Assembly: GCA_036245805.1 (NCBI GenBank)
Contig: BTRK01000001.1
Coordinates: 28,961,087 to 29,025,086 of the forward strand
DNA: 64,000 bases
From: Pristionchus mayeri
Taxonomy: Eukaryota > Nematoda > Chromadorea > Rhabditida > Neodiplogasteridae
Reading direction: 5' to 3'
In this document: in pieces, positions 1 to 12,096 of the stretch
Layout of the letters: each line of letters opens with the position of its first letter
How positions within the stretch are numbered: the first letter of the stretch is position 1
Program-made: the position numbers and the translations under genes
The notes under the pieces: generated by a model
Seen by the model: the letters and a program-made list of their open reading frames with translations, nothing else
Told to the model about the DNA's origin: nothing
Database searches by the model: none

Positions 1-58
1 GATTCATCTCCTTAGACGAGGGACGACCAAGAGAGAGGGAAGAGCAAGAAGAAGACAT
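1..58 (-). CDS. Acidic gene family, copy E' (first exon, cut by window edge)
   Basis: The ATG lies at 58 on the minus strand and reads into the window start as MSSSCSSLSLGRPSSKEMN, the same N-terminus as copy E at 47999. It is the mirror partner of copy E. Only the first 58 coding bases are present, so intactness cannot be judged. A TATATAAA-type box lies upstream near 187-195, as in the other copies. Confidence 0.8.
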   Translation of the reverse strand, partial: MSSSCSSLSLGRPSSKEMN

Positions 59-860
59 CGGGCACTGAGAGAAGATTGGATCGGTGAATTAGGATGAGGA
101 AAGTGAAAGAGGAATGAGGATGAGGAAAGTAAAAGAGTAATGAGGATGAGGAAAGTGAAAGAGAATAGATGAAGAGGGGAGAGGGGGTTTATATAGGAGT
201 CTCACCCCTTCCATTCTCTACATCGGAAGCATAAATCGACATATGAAGAGGAGTTTATGGATTGCGCAGACAGAGTTAATTGCCAGGAGGTAAGAAGCTC
301 AGATGATTACAATGAGGGAAAGGAAGAGATGGATGGAAGAGGGAAGGGATAAGGAGAGAAAGATGGAAGAATTAGGATAAAGAGGAGAAGGAGGTAAGAA
401 GGAGAAACAGATAAATGAATGGAGCAGAATTTGTGGTTTTATAACATTTAGAGGAAAGTCGTTCGAATTTTGTTGTCGAAAGTAATATTTCCGAGGAACG
501 AGAAGTCATTGGAATCAACGGAGTATACATGCACTTTCTTCCTCAAGTTCTTTTTTCTTCTTTTTAATTAAAATTACATTAAAGATAGTATCTCCATATC
601 CAAAAATAATAAAGAGATCTGACGAACTTCCCGTATATTTTTACACATTTTTCATGCACCTCTATAATTGAACTTACAAAGCTACGATTTCTGGCACCAC
701 CATTTAGCCATGCTAGAGAACAAATTTGTCTGTCAGATAAGCATACAAGCAATTTAGTTGCGCACTTAGCCGATATCAAGTACTTCGCTTTCCTCGGAGT
801 TATTGAAACCACTTTTTTTTTGAAAAAATAGATTAAATATTGTGTAAATACGTTTTTGTA
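59..860. other. Upstream region of copy E', no gene seen
   Basis: Purine-rich leader, TATA box (near 187-195) and conserved upstream block of the gene family, mirrored at 47373-47998. The stretch 588-762 is missing from the right arm but has a relative at 14586-14760, upstream of copy C. I see no coding region. Confidence 0.6.
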
Positions 861-1756
861 TTAGGTTGATTCATAAGTTTCGCTCCATTTTCACGCCTGA
901 AGTTTTTGAGCTATTATTTGAACTTTATCAATTCTTTCATTCCTTTTTTGCGTGATATTAGTACATGTACGCTCTACATAGCTCACCCGTACTCATACCT
1001 GATCAATAGATTCTACTGGAATGCCAAGGACCGAAATGCAACAAACTTCAAATTTGGCACAGCCAATTTGATGGAATGGTACTCATTGCGCAATCCTGAT
1101 AGCGCCACAACAACACTATTTTCGTAAAGTATTTTGAATGGGAATTCTTATAGTAGACTTGAATCGGATCAGCCTTGAAACTGCCTGACCAGATAGGCAG
1201 GAATTTCATAGTTCCGAGTTCTTGAATATTCACGATTTTGCTTCTTGGAGTTGCGCATTTCTGATGAACGAGCTAATGGTCTTAAATTTATCATAAGTGG
1301 AAGAGCATATTATGTGGGTGCTATGATTAAATAATTGTGGAGATTCAGCATTTTATTCAAAATCCACATTTGGAATAATCGCAAAATCGAAATTTTGTGG
1401 CCATTTTTGATTATTTTTAATTCACTCGCTCTTCGAGAGAGTCTGAAATTCCGTTTTCAAGTGTTTATCGGAAACATTGACCGTCACATACTGACTTCAC
1501 AAAAATACAGCGGTTATATCACATTCGTTTTGTTTAAGCGGCGGCTTGAACACACCACTCAAATACCGGTCAATTCGTCACTTTTTCGAAAAATATTTTT
1601 TTACCGCGGAACGAAGTGGAATTGATTCACATAAAACAAATATTTTATGTGCATCTATTGCCACTCAAATAATGCCAAAGTAGTCCTGAACACAAGTGAA
1701 CCACAATCGAGTAAAGTATAGAAAAGTCTTGGAGCGAAACTTATGAATCAACCTGA
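861..1756. mobile_element. Mariner-like element, 0.9 kb, non-autonomous
   Basis: Terminal inverted repeats TTAGGTTGATTCATAAGTTT at the left end and its complement at the right end, flanked by TA on the left. The ends resemble mariner ITRs (TTAGGTTG...). The internal 0.9 kb has only short broken frames and no DDE motif that I can find. A second copy lies at 6488-7376; mirror copies are at 46477-47372 and 40858-41746. Confidence 0.75.
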
Positions 1757-1831
1757 TATTTATGAGAAAAAAATTTGAACTTTCCTCTAAATGATATAAG
1801 AGTGACTATCTGGGAGAACTGAGCAGAGGCC

Positions 1832-3465
1832 GTACTGTGAAAAATAAAGTGCCGATTTTAAGACCCCCCTAGGGGTAACTTTTCACGTAGAGTTCGAAAA
1901 TCGACCTTAGGAAGCCGTATCTCTAGTCGCATTAAAACCGCCATGAAAAAGTACCGCTAATGCCAAATTTTCAGCCAAAAAGTCGTTCCCCTAAGATGTT
2001 TCCTGGTTCTCGCAACATGCCGCAGTGCAGATTTTCCGATATTTCAAATCAACAACATTCAACAGCAAAACCAGGCATTCACTTTCATTGAGAATAATTG
2101 ATGTTTTTAGTTTATTGTTAATATATTTGAAGCATTTTGAGCAGTTGAAACCGTATCTAAGTGAACATCAGCTCGATTGACAGTGTTTCAATGTGATTTG
2201 AGCCTGTGGAATACGTTTGGCCTTCGTTTTGACAATGATATCTCTACAACCAAAGGTACTACAGTTAACAGATCTGAAATATAAAGCATATGTGATATTA
2301 TAATTAATATTAATTTGTTTCGGAACCATTCCTGTTCATTCCAAGTATATAGTAGTGCGTAATTTACCAATTCCGGGTTCCTGCCGCATCAATTCCTGCT
2401 CGAAGCGGGCTCAAACTTAGTTTTTAAGCGCTCTAATGTCAAAATTCATATTCTACGAGTGAAAATGTTCCAGAAAAATGTTACAAAAGTAAAATTAAAG
2501 AAAAAATATTTTTTCACATTTTTGCCCCTGGGGTAGTAAGGGATGAAAATGTCGAAATCATGGATACGTATGAAAATGTAATATCTTGGTGTATTTTCAC
2601 TCGTAGAATATGAATTTTGACATTAGAACGCTTAAAAATTAAGTTTGAGCCCGCTTCGAGCAGGAATTGATGCGGCAGGAACCCGGAATTGGTAAATTAC
2701 GCACTACTATATACTTAGAATGAACAGGAATGGTTCCGAAACAAATTATTATTAATGATAATATCACATATGCTTTATATTTCAGATCTGTTAACTGTAG
2801 TACCTTTGGTTGTAGAGATATCATTGTCAAAACTAAGGCCAAACGTATTCCACAGGCTCAAATCACATTGAAACACTGTCAATCGAGCTGATGTTCACTT
2901 AGATACAGTTTCAACTGCTCAAAATGCTTCAAATATATTAACAATAAACTAAAAACATCAATTATTCTCAATGAGAGTGAATGCCAGGTTTTGCTGTTGA
3001 ATGTTGTTGATTTGAAATATCGGAAAATCTGCACTGCGGCATGTTGCGAGAACCAGGAAACATCTTAGGGGAACGACTTTTTGGCTGAAAATTTGGCATT
3101 AGGAGTACTTTTTCATGGCGGTTTTAATGCGACTAATTAAAAAACGACAGCCCCCAAAACATTTTCCAGGACGGCAATTTTTAGACACATTTTTGATTTC
3201 AAACGGCAGCAACTTTTTTCAAAGATGAGCTAGCCCTTCACTTTCAACAGTGAAAATGCTTATCTCGTCCAGATCTTTCAGAATTACCATACATTTATGG
3301 GTTTGGAAGCGCCGTTCAAAAGATGCAAAAACCGACCTCCCAACTTCAGCGCATAACACGAAATGAGGAGTCAGAGATACGGCTTCCTAAGATCGATTTT
3401 CGAACTCTACGTGAAAAGTTACCCCTAGGGGGATCTTAAAATCGACACTTTATTTTTCACTGTAC
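1832..3465. mobile_element. Long foldback (palindromic) element, 1.6 kb
   Basis: The ends are inverted copies of one another (CTGTGAAAAATAAAGTG at the left, its complement at 3446-3463), followed by a second conserved block, CCCCTAGGGGTAACTTTTC. Internally, about 1965-2470 is repeated in reverse at about 2590-3110, so nearly the whole element can fold into a hairpin. Flanking TA dinucleotides fit Tc1/mariner-type insertion. No intact transposase frame is visible. It sits between copies E' and A; the mirror copy is at 44768-46401. Confidence 0.8.
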
Positions 3466-3733
3466 GGCTCATAGGTAGATATACTCATAAAACCACAAAT
3501 TCTGCTCCATTCATTTATCTGTGTTTCCTTCTTACCTTCTTCTCCTCTTTATCCTAATTCTTCCATCTTTCTCTCCTTATCCCTTCCATCTTCCATCCAT
3601 CTCTTCCTTCCCCTCATTGTAATCATCTGAGCTTCTTACCTCCTGGCAATTAACTCTGTCTGCGCAATCTATAAACTCCTCTTCATATGTCGATTTATAC
3701 TTCCGATGTTGAGAATGGAAGTGGTGAGACTCC

Positions 3734-3741
3734 TATATAAA
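3734..3741 (+). promoter_or_regulatory. TATA box of copy A
   Basis: CCTATATAAACCCCCTCTCC lies about 75-80 bases before the ATG at 3816. The same box and C-rich tract precede every family copy (15120, 16845, 47862; the B copies have TATATTAA instead). A conserved block with TCGATTTATACTTCCGATGT lies about 45 bases further upstream. Confidence 0.6.
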
Positions 3742-3815
3742 CCCCCTCTCCCCTCTTCATTCCTCTTTCACTTTCCTCATCCTAATTCACCGATCCAATC
3801 TTCTCTCAGTGCCCG

Positions 3816-5170
3816 ATGCCTTCTTCTTGCTCTTCCCTCTCTCTTGGTCGTCCCTCGTCTAAGGAGATGAATCCCGAACCATCTCTGGCTCAATACTACT
3901 CTAGCAACTACTGCAGCAGCTCCGACCAATCATCTGAGTCGGAGGAGAAATATCCCGATGCTTATCCTTCAAGGTAAGTCGAGTATATTACTCTATACTT
4001 GATCTGATCTCTTTTATTATACAAAACGATTCCATTCAAATTTGCACTTATCTTTAAGTATTTAAGTATTAATAATGCAAATCGTAGGATCTTCTACAAT
4101 GTTGAAGAAGAGGATGTTGAAGAAGTCCCCTTCAGTGATGAAGAGGAGGATATTAAAGAAGTACCCTTCAATGAGGAGGAGAAGGATGAGATTGAATTTG
4201 AACTCGAAGAGAAATCCTCAGATTGCTCTGATGACGAAGACGATGTACCAAGGTAAGTCTATCTTTCATCATAGCAGGTCAAATCGGTAATCTTCAGCCC
4301 TTCTACGCCTCCTTCCTCGAGCAATTTGGAAGAGTTCGACGCAAATGAAATTCCCTCGTTGTGGAGCGGGAATGGAGTGAGTGAAATAGACTAGATCATT
4401 CAATCTGGGACATGGACCCTTGTAATACTGGCAACATTAGTCAAACCAAGTGATTTCAGGGTGGATTCTTCACTGCGAATTGCCAATCTGGACAATTCGA
4501 TCTCATTGTTCCCTATGGCGAGAACCCCTACACAACGATTACGTTTCCTGCTTCTCAAGAGCATGTGAGTACTTTAGTCTTTTAGTCATTTCAGATGTTG
4601 TTTTCGATGAATAAGCAAATAAATCTCTTAATTTCAGGCCTTTATCGTTCATAGAATGATTGGCGAAAGGGCGATGAATTCGCTCAGAGACATCGGAGAC
4701 TTCGGCGGTACGTTCTTTTAATTTTAATTTTGAAATTATCACGACACAATATCTGAAATATTTAGAACTCGCTCGCAAGCACATCTTCGTCGGACCATCA
4801 TACAAAGAAAAATACCTCATCGAAGAAGCAAAAAAGAGAAGCAAGAAGGTGGAGGAAGAGGAGGTTTGATTCATTATGTCAATCTTTCATATTTTAAGCC
4901 ATCTTTTCGCAATTAGAAACGGGTGAATTTGATTTGTTGTTTCTATTCAACATTCAAACTAGCTCTTTTCAGAACGGAAGTATCGATATCATGGACAATT
5001 CTGATGAGGAAGACTCTCCCTCCACTCTTCGTCTCTTCAGGAGAGCTGCTGCAGCTGTTATCGATGGTCGTACGCCGTATGGAAGGAAAACAATTAAGAG
5101 ACCACTGAGACTCTTCGGAGAGGAGGAGGAAGGAGTTGTGAAGAGAAGAAAACTCGAATTGGACGATTAA
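3816..5170 (+). CDS. Acidic gene family, copy A (intact, 7 exons)
   Basis: Exons 3816-3973, 4088-4252, 4298-4376, 4460-4564, 4638-4707, 4766-4863 and 4973-5170 splice in phase to 873 bases (290 aa). Residues 1-53 are Ser-rich; exon 2 is a Glu/Asp-rich tract (EEEDVEEVPFSDEEEDI); exon 4 carries the conserved core GQFDLIVPYGENPYTTITF; exon 6 is a Lys/Glu helix; the C-terminus has a basic cluster (VVKRRK) before LELDD. There is no signal peptide or membrane segment. I recognise no domain. The basic cluster and acidic tracts would suit a nuclear or chromatin-associated protein, but that is inference. AATAAA follows near 5200. The mirror copy is A'. Confidence 0.8.
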
Positions 5171-5809
5171 TAATATGAATAACGATATTGTAATTTGATG
5201 AATAAATGCAAATGGATGTAATGAGCAGTTGTATGCATGCAGATCAAATTTCGAAACCGAACAAATGAATGACGAACCCCACAATGCACATAGACCAAGT
5301 TGGTGCTGGATAGTTTAATGTGGATAGTGCATGTGATTGATAGAGCAAATAAAATGTGTGGTGGTTTCATGAGACATATTTTTTAAAAAGAAAAAAAATT
5401 TTCACTACATTTTTCTATAGTGGTGGCCAGTAAGTAATAATCTTCGGTTCTTTCCTTCATCAAGATGCAGCTCTTCCCCGTATCTTGCGAACTAGGGCCT
5501 CTCACTCCAAAATGGCAAGATCCAACGGGATTCTGTGTGATTTAAATTATGTCGATTGTTTTTTATGTTTTTTTTTCATTGCTGGACCACATTTTTGAAG
5601 AGTTCAATATACAATTTGATGGTTCGAATGGTTGATTTGATAAAACTATTTCAGTTTCGTCAGCTTTTTTTATTGCATATTTATTGAGCATACAAATTTG
5701 AGCAATGATTTCAAAGGCACTGATTGAATATCTTGCGTTCATTTACTCAAAGAAGGGTCGATCGTTCGACCTGGCCGTTTCCTTCCTCATCCTCGCCATT
5801 TCTCTCCTC
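5171..5809. other. Gap between converging copy A and TWK gene
   Basis: This is the 3' flank of copy A (AATAAA near 5200) followed by AT-rich sequence up to the end of the TWK gene on the opposite strand. I see no further gene. Mirror: 42425-43062. Confidence 0.5.
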
Positions 5810-8800
5810 CTATTCGCGGCTGCGATGTCTATGCCTCCAAGTGTCCCAAGCGTTGCCGATCCAACTCGAGACCCGTGGTGTTTGTAGGAGGCGAGCGAAA
5901 CAGGAGCGCAGAAGAGACCGGGCGACCTGAAACAATCATCAAACTAATTTATTTGTTTCCAAAACGCTTCTTAGTAAAATCTAATCAATGTTTTTTTCTG
6001 AAAATGATAAGTGAATTCGTAGCTCCACTAGTGATGCAAAAACGGACACGGAAAGCCGGCTTGGATGAGCCTCCAAGCCGGCTTCACCATTGAAATTCCG
6101 GGTTAAAGCAGGCCTCAAGTCGACTTGAAAAGCCGTTTTGTCATCACTAATCTCTACCTCTGGCCGGACTCGACACTCATCGCTCGCGAAATTCGAGAAG
6201 AAGTGACGTCAGTTATCTGCAATGCACAAGTTATCCCCTACTCCAAGCTGCTCAGGTTAAGGTTAAAAATAGTGCACCCAAAAATATAGTGGTCCCTGGG
6301 AACCACTATATAATCAAGGACTATAATATTCCAGACCACTATTTCTTCGGGATCATTATATTTTCTTCGGTGCACTATTTTTAACCTTAACCGCTGCTCA
6401 TAATTGATGTCAAAAATTTCATCGCATTTCAATATTTACATAATTGGTCACACTATGCGTAATTGAAAACTCTACTTTTTCAAATTATTAGGTTGATTCA
6501 TAAGTTTCGCTCCAAAGCTTTTCCATAGTTATCTCGCTTGTGGTTCACTTGTGTTCAGGACTACTTTGGCATTATTTGAGTGACAATAGGTGCACATAAA
6601 TTATATGTTTTATGAGAATCAATTCCACTTCTTTTCGCAGTAAAAAATATTTTTCGAAAAAGTGACGAATTGACCGGTAGTGTGTTCAAGCCGCCGCTTA
6701 AACAAAACGAATATGATACAATCGCTGTATTTTTATGAAGTCAGTAAGTGAGGGTCAATGTTACCGATAAACACTTGAAAACGGAATTTCAGACTCTCTC
6801 GTGGAGCGCTCATAGTGAAAATTAGCGAAACTGCCATCAAATTTCGATTTTGCGATTATTCCAAATGTGGCTTTTGAATGGAATAATGAATCTCCACAAT
6901 TATTTAATGGTAGCATCCACATGATATGCTCTTCCACTTCTGATAAATTTAAGACCATTAGCTCGTTCATCAGAAATGAGCAGCTCCAAGAAACAAATTC
7001 CGCAATATTCGAGAACTCAAAACTAAGAAATTCCTGTCTATCTGGTCAAGCAGTTTCAAGGCTGATCCTATGCACGTCTACTATAAGAATGTCCATACTA
7101 AATACTTTACGAAAATAGCCTTGTTGTGGCGCTATCATGATTACGAAATGAGTACCATTCCATCAAATTGGCTGTGCCAAATTTCAAGTTTGTGGTATTT
7201 CGATCCTTGGCATTCCAGAAGAATCGATTGATCACGTATGAGTATAGGTGCGCTATGGAGAGCGCACATGTACTAATATCACTCAAAAAGGAATGAGAGA
7301 TTTGATAAAGTTCGAAGCAAATTATAGTTGAAAACTTCAGGCGTGAAAATGGAGCGAAACTTATGAATCAACCTAATATAATTTGTTAAAATAAAAAATA
7401 CCGTCGTATAATTGGTGGAATGCGATCTCTCCTGAGGAGCGAGAGGCTGGAGCAGACCCAACCCGTGTTTTCGCTTCAAGAGAGGATCAGCTACTGGTAT
7501 CTCAGGCATGACGGGATGATCAATGATGGAATGGGCGGAAGATGGGAAGGAGAGCGAGAGAAGAGTGAATGCTGGATACAATTTCTGAAGAGAATCCGAT
7601 TCACTTCATTACTGAGGCTTCATTCGGTCTTGCTCTCAGCAATAGTATTTTAATTATGACGTAATTCACGTAACACTTGCCTTGAAAGTTCTGTGTCCCG
7701 GAGGTTCGTAAGGTCTCTCGTGAATTTCCTCAAGAGCTTTTTCCATCCTCATCGAACGCTGCAATAAAACGGTTTTATGCATTTTACGGAATCTCTAATT
7801 ACGGATTATCTGTACAATTCAAAAAAGAACCGTATAGAAGAAGTTGTAGAGATGGGAGTACATCGAGGTGTTCATTATTGAAATGATAACCAATCCAATA
7901 AGGAAGGCAAGTAAAGTCAGTGGATGGAACTGAACTAAAATGGTGTAAACCAAATATTCAAATGAACGGCCAACTTTTTCTTGCAATTGACAATTTAGTA
8001 AAACACCTGTGCAGTGTTAGGCATAACGTCTCCGAATCCGGTTGTAGAAATAGAGATGAACACGAAATAGAAGGATGCTGCCAGTGTGAAGTCTACAATG
8101 GACTATGTAATTCGTTGGTTTCTGGAAAATTAGGTTCACCTACGCGAACCGACAGAACAGTAGATCTGACAAGCACACCAGTATCGAAAAAATAGATGGA
8201 GACGTGGGGGGAGTGCTTACCGGTCTCCTGAGGGCCCATTCGATCCACTATGTAAATGACCAGCGATACGATGCAGAGATAGGTGAGGAGAATGATGCCG
8301 GTGATCCAAAGAGGAAGAGAAAGCGCGTCCTCCTCTTCCTCACTTTTCCCCTCACTTTCCTGCCCATTGAAGGCCTTCTCCACTTCATCGAAGAACGATC
8401 GCCTCCGCCAGCAACTATTATATTTTGGAGTCGTTCATTTAAAGTTTTAAGGTCTTTGTAAAATCATACAATCTCCACTTGTTCGAAATTGATAGCATGA
8501 AGTGATTCGCATCATTATGATTAGATTGCGTGGGCACTAGGTCGGATGAGAACTGTGACGTCGCCTTTGATACATCAAAGGCGGCATGAAGTCATAGTCC
8601 TCATCCGACCTAGCCCCGCTTGTGCGTACCTCCATTGTAAGTTAAGCCTTGTCAGCAGTCGACACAATCTTCGCTGGATCACTTCTCCTAGATCTCCGAT
8701 GGTCAACAACATCAAAGGAATGCCGATGCACGAATAAACGATGGAGGCGTACCGACCAAGCCACGTGTGACACGCGATCGTCCCTCAAATTGAAATTTCG

Positions 8801-9857
8801 TAAATTTCTTGCTGTGGATCGCAAAAATCGATAATGTTCAAATTTGTCCAAACCAAGTGGATAGGCCTTCTTCTAACCTCCAATGATGAACCAAGTTTAG
8901 TGAAAATCGATGACAAAATATTTTCTATTTGCAAAAGCCGGGAGTTTTCCTTCACTTTTACATGAGACCCGTGATAATTCAATTTACTCTAGTTGAAACA
9001 AAATAAAGATTTAGATGCGACCGTATCGTCAATTCTCGGACCCTTGAAACTACACACAAAACAGTGTAATATCGACATGTTTCTAGGAAGGTAAAGGTAA
9101 AGGTAAAGGTGCATCCCAACCGGGCTCGCGGGAGAACACTGCTAGGCCAATGTCAATTTGGGGCGTATTCAGTCAGGAGTGCCCACCTTTCGCCAGACCT
9201 ATTTACCTGCGTGATCTAGTCAGGACTACCAATTCCCCGTCCCCGTTGGCGCCATCATAGTGTCTAGGAAAGGTCAGTAAAAATGTACCGTAACCGATAG
9301 TGGAGAATAAAGTGAACGCGTAGAACATCGCGGGCAGAAATGTCCACTGGATGTTCTGCTCGAGGTCTTCGGATTTGTGCCATGCAGATCCCGTGTATCG
9401 ACCCTCAGTCATCAGCATCTTCTTGTAGAATCGCTGAACTTCACTAATGTCGCACTGTTCCGCTCCATAGTTTACGTGGAAAGGTTTCGAAATAACCATT
9501 CTAGACCGTACCTTAGATTCCTGGTACAAAGCGTCCACTCGCGAAGTCCTATTCCAGTCGGTAGATTCATAGTTGTTGATTAGCGCGACAAACTCGTCAA
9601 TGACGACATTCATGTTCTTGATAGTGTTGTTTACTACCTGGAACAAGGCGTCATTGTTCTCACCTTTTCCCTTTTTGGTTGGAATGATCGAATCTCGCCT
9701 GCTTCTCATTAGCAGCCTCAACATACTGAAAGACGACTCCCCCTAGCACAGCGTAGAGGGCCATGATCGAAATGAGGAGAAAGTGACGTCCACCAAACTT
9801 GTGATGAATGAGAGAAGCGAGAGCCAACCATCGAGTCAATGCTGCAATGGATACCCT

Positions 9858-9896
<39 letters not shown>

Positions 9897-10527
9897 TATT
9901 TATTATTATTATTATTTTTACAGGTAATCACTCATTCTTCCTCCCAAGAGTCAGCGAAAGACTTTCCTTCATAATTGTCAATGACCCCGATGCCCCTCAC
10001 TCTCAGAACCACCCTTTCATTTCGATTTACCGTCGTTTCATTTCTTATCTATCAGCATCAGAAAAATAGGTGCAAGTGATAGCGCAATTTTACGATGGTT
10101 TTGTGCTTTATCGCATATTTATTTGAGAAGATAACACACTTCTGTCCCCCGTCATCGACATTTTTATTGTCACCACTTCTCACCTTTCCTTTTGCGCCTT
10201 TTCCTCTCTTCTTCGTACTTGGCTCGATCGAGTTCGAAATGGAATCCGAATGGATTCACTCCTTTCTCTTCATTGACACTTGTATCCAGCCGAAGAGCCA
10301 GGCAAATATCCTTATCCTGCCGAATATTTCATGTACGAGGTTTGGTCACGAAATATGCAATAGATTGCGAGAAAATCGATCAGAAAACGGAAATGTAGGA
10401 AAATACTCACTCTAAAAGCATTTCGCACTATTCGACTCCGTGTTTGCAACTCCGAATCTTCCTCAGGAACGGGAGATTCGCGTAAACTATGAGCAAGAGG
10501 CCAACTTTCAGTGTTGTGAATAATCAT
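5810..10527 (-). CDS. TWK-type two-pore potassium channel, left copy (one frameshift)
   Basis: Minus-strand exons 10411-10527, 10174-10316, 9289-9855, 8630-8783, 8221-8414, 8007-8092, 7831-7929, 7681-7758, 7402-7584 and 5810-5926, about 578 aa. The order is M1 (LLISIMALYAVLGGVVF), pore 1 with filter TIGYG, M2 (YASIVYSCIGIPLMLLTIGD), M3 (WITGIILLTYLCIVSLVIYI), pore 2 with TTGFGD, and M4. This is a plasma-membrane K+ leak channel of the K2P family. The exon sum is 1738 bases, one too many: frame is lost in the A/G-run near 9665-9680, between M1 and pore 1. Everything else splices in phase. A 57-base in-frame stretch (GTACGG...ACAG) before pore 1 may be a further intron. The intron after exon 8 uses a GC donor. 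Mirror: 37704-42424. Confidence 0.85.
6027..6152. mobile_element. Short hairpin element in the last TWK intron
   Basis: The ends TAGTGATGCAAAAACGG and CCGTTTTGTCATCACTA are complementary, with an inner hairpin AGCCGGCTTGGA...TCCAAGCCGGCT. A diverged relative lies at about 21955-22070 in a wdr-5 intron. Mirror: 42082-42207. Confidence 0.6.
6252..6403. mobile_element. MITE with GGTTAAGGTTAAAAATAGTG ends
   Basis: Terminal inverted repeats GGTTAAGGTTAAAAATAGTG / CACTATTTTTAACCTTAACC bound about 150 bp with a second inner hairpin (AGTGGTCCCTGGGAACCACT). Mirror: 41831-41982. Non-coding, within the last TWK intron. Confidence 0.7.
6488..7376. mobile_element. Mariner-like element, second copy
   Basis: Same TTAGGTTGATTCATAAGTTT ends as 861-1756, TA on both sides, 889 bp, in opposite orientation to that copy. 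It lies in the last intron of the TWK gene. The reading frames are broken. Mirror: 40858-41746. Confidence 0.75.
8532..8617. mobile_element. CTAGGTCGGATGAG hairpin MITE in TWK intron
   Basis: Near-perfect palindrome: CTAGGTCGGATGAGAACTGT...CTCATCCGACCTAG around CGCCTTTGATACATCAAAGGCG. One arm keeps TGACGTC. Family members also occur at 19054, 26855, 50531, 59158 and 62091; mirror at 39617-39702. Confidence 0.8.
9089..9226 (-). mobile_element. SINE-like element with (AAAGGT)n tail
   Basis: A GC-rich, tRNA-like body (complement contains CAGTGTTCTCCCGCGAG) ends in a short tandem repeat (GGTAAA)3-4 at 9089-9110. Related tRNA-like text (GCGGGAAGACACTGCTAGGT) recurs near 18210 and 11770. It lies in the TWK intron after pore 1. 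Identification as a SINE is inference from body plus tail. Mirror: 39008-39145. Confidence 0.4.
9857..9922. repeat. AAT microsatellite at a TWK splice acceptor
   Basis: A run of about 13 AAT units followed by TATT units ends directly at the acceptor of TWK exon 3. The right arm has one more unit (38312-38377), so this is one of the few places where the arms differ. Confidence 0.85.
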
Positions 10528-12024
10528 TCCGATGATTTGACGGGGAGGAGGACGACTAAAGTTAGAAAGAGAAGATAAGCAGCGCACTCCTCAAACGCAC
10601 CACACGCGACTTGTTTTTAGTCTGCCAGTGATGCTCTGGTGTTTGACCGAGACCTCGAATAAAATGCAATTACTCATTATCATTATGCCTCTTTAAATTC
10701 AAACGCGATGGATGCACTCTTTTTTACTCGCCGATTATATCATTAAAATTGCTTAGATCCACAAATGATCTGAACAAAAGTGTAAGTTAAAATGTCAGAA
10801 TGCTCATTTTTCTCGTATTCTTTTCATTTGCTGGTTTTGTTGAAACTTCACTGACATGTCCTTCAATCGTCATTCATTGTTCGAAACGACAAGATAAGGG
10901 GACAAATTGCCGCCTTCCGGCGGGGAAAGTTTCAAGAATGGGCCGAATCGAGAAATATCAGGCATAAGAAGTATATAACGTGGGGTGACGGGACGGAACC
11001 GGATGCGCGGTGAACTCCTCCAGATGCGGTGGAGGCATCATATTGGTAAACGACGATTTGATTTGCACATTACATTGTTCAAACAAAAAATTTAAACCAA
11101 TTTGAATACTTCAATTTTTGAAAACAATAAATGTTTCGCAAGCACAGCGTGCAGTGAGAGACTCGCCACTAATAAAAGAACTTCGATTCTATTCATAGCA
11201 TACATAGACAAACTATAAATGATAGCGACCGTTTATTTCGAAGTACCATTATCCGTTAACTCAAATCCACTTACAATTTCCGCTCTGATTTGACGTATCA
11301 CCGTCTATACTAGAAAAAAAACTGCATTCATAACGCTAAAGTAAGTACGAACTATCGGCGAAGAGGATTCTAAGAGCAACACGTGTCTTCTTTCTTTACC
11401 GAAATGGCAGATGCGTGGCTGTTTCTCCCTCCCCAAACGGGGAGGACGCTCTTTGTGAAAGAGTAAAGGGACAGTTATTGCCTCGCATGAAAGGCCATTG
11501 CACCAACCGAGAGTCTGAAAGGAAAATGAGTCAGTGGTGTTTTGAGAAACTATTTATTGCACCAAAAACTCACTGTTTTCTCACTATTGTTTCTGCTGTC
11601 GTGGTCGAATTCTAATCGTGGTTGTTAACCAGATTTTGTTTTGCGAACTGACAATTCCAGTAATTTTAATGTTACTAATGAGCGAATTTGGATATTTTGT
11701 TTTGGTTGTATCGTAGAATTCGATTTGTAATAATAGTTGAGATTGGCTTCCTGACCTTGCAGTGTCTTCCCGCGAGTTGAGTCTTGAAGAGGGGATGCTT
11801 TACTTCTCTTGTTTTCATACTGTCACCCCGTGGTGGGAGAGGCTTCCTCTTCCAACTACACAATCACATGATTCAATAAATAAATGTATTATACAACGAA
11901 AAAAATGAAAATACCACATTAGTTTTGCAAATCTATTTCATGGAGTCTGAATCTACGTTCATATGGAGCTATAATTAACAGTCGTTGGAAATATCCATGA
12001 TTTCAATAAACTGCAAAAGAACGT
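10528..12024. other. TWK upstream region, no gene seen
   Basis: Non-coding by my reading: short frames only. The part near 11540-11860 (a block with CAATAAATAGTTTCTCAAAA on the complement) is also found at about 18120-18465 beside wdr-5.1 and mirrored at 36368-36690. Probably the 5' control region of the TWK gene plus duplicated flank. Confidence 0.5.
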
Positions 12025-12096
12025 AGGGGGCACCCGGAGTTGAACCGGGGACCTCTCGATCTGCAGTCGAATGCTCTGCCACTGAGCTATACCCCC
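12025..12096 (-). tRNA. tRNA-Cys (GCA), left arm
   Basis: 72 nt on the minus strand. The acceptor stem GGGGGTA pairs with TGCCCCC, the D arm is GCTCAGTGGCAGAGC, the anticodon loop is CTGCAGA (anticodon GCA, U33 present) and the T arm is CCCGGTTCAACTCCGGG. Everything is canonical, so it is probably functional. Identical to 36135-36206. Confidence 0.95.

Noticed and set aside
2188..2842. Frames within the foldback element
   Set aside because: Both strands give near-identical frames because the sequence is palindromic; no transposase motif.
9783..10069. Open frames with runs of Asn or Ile
   Set aside because: They are translations of the AAT microsatellite at a TWK intron end, not genes; same for 38162-38451.
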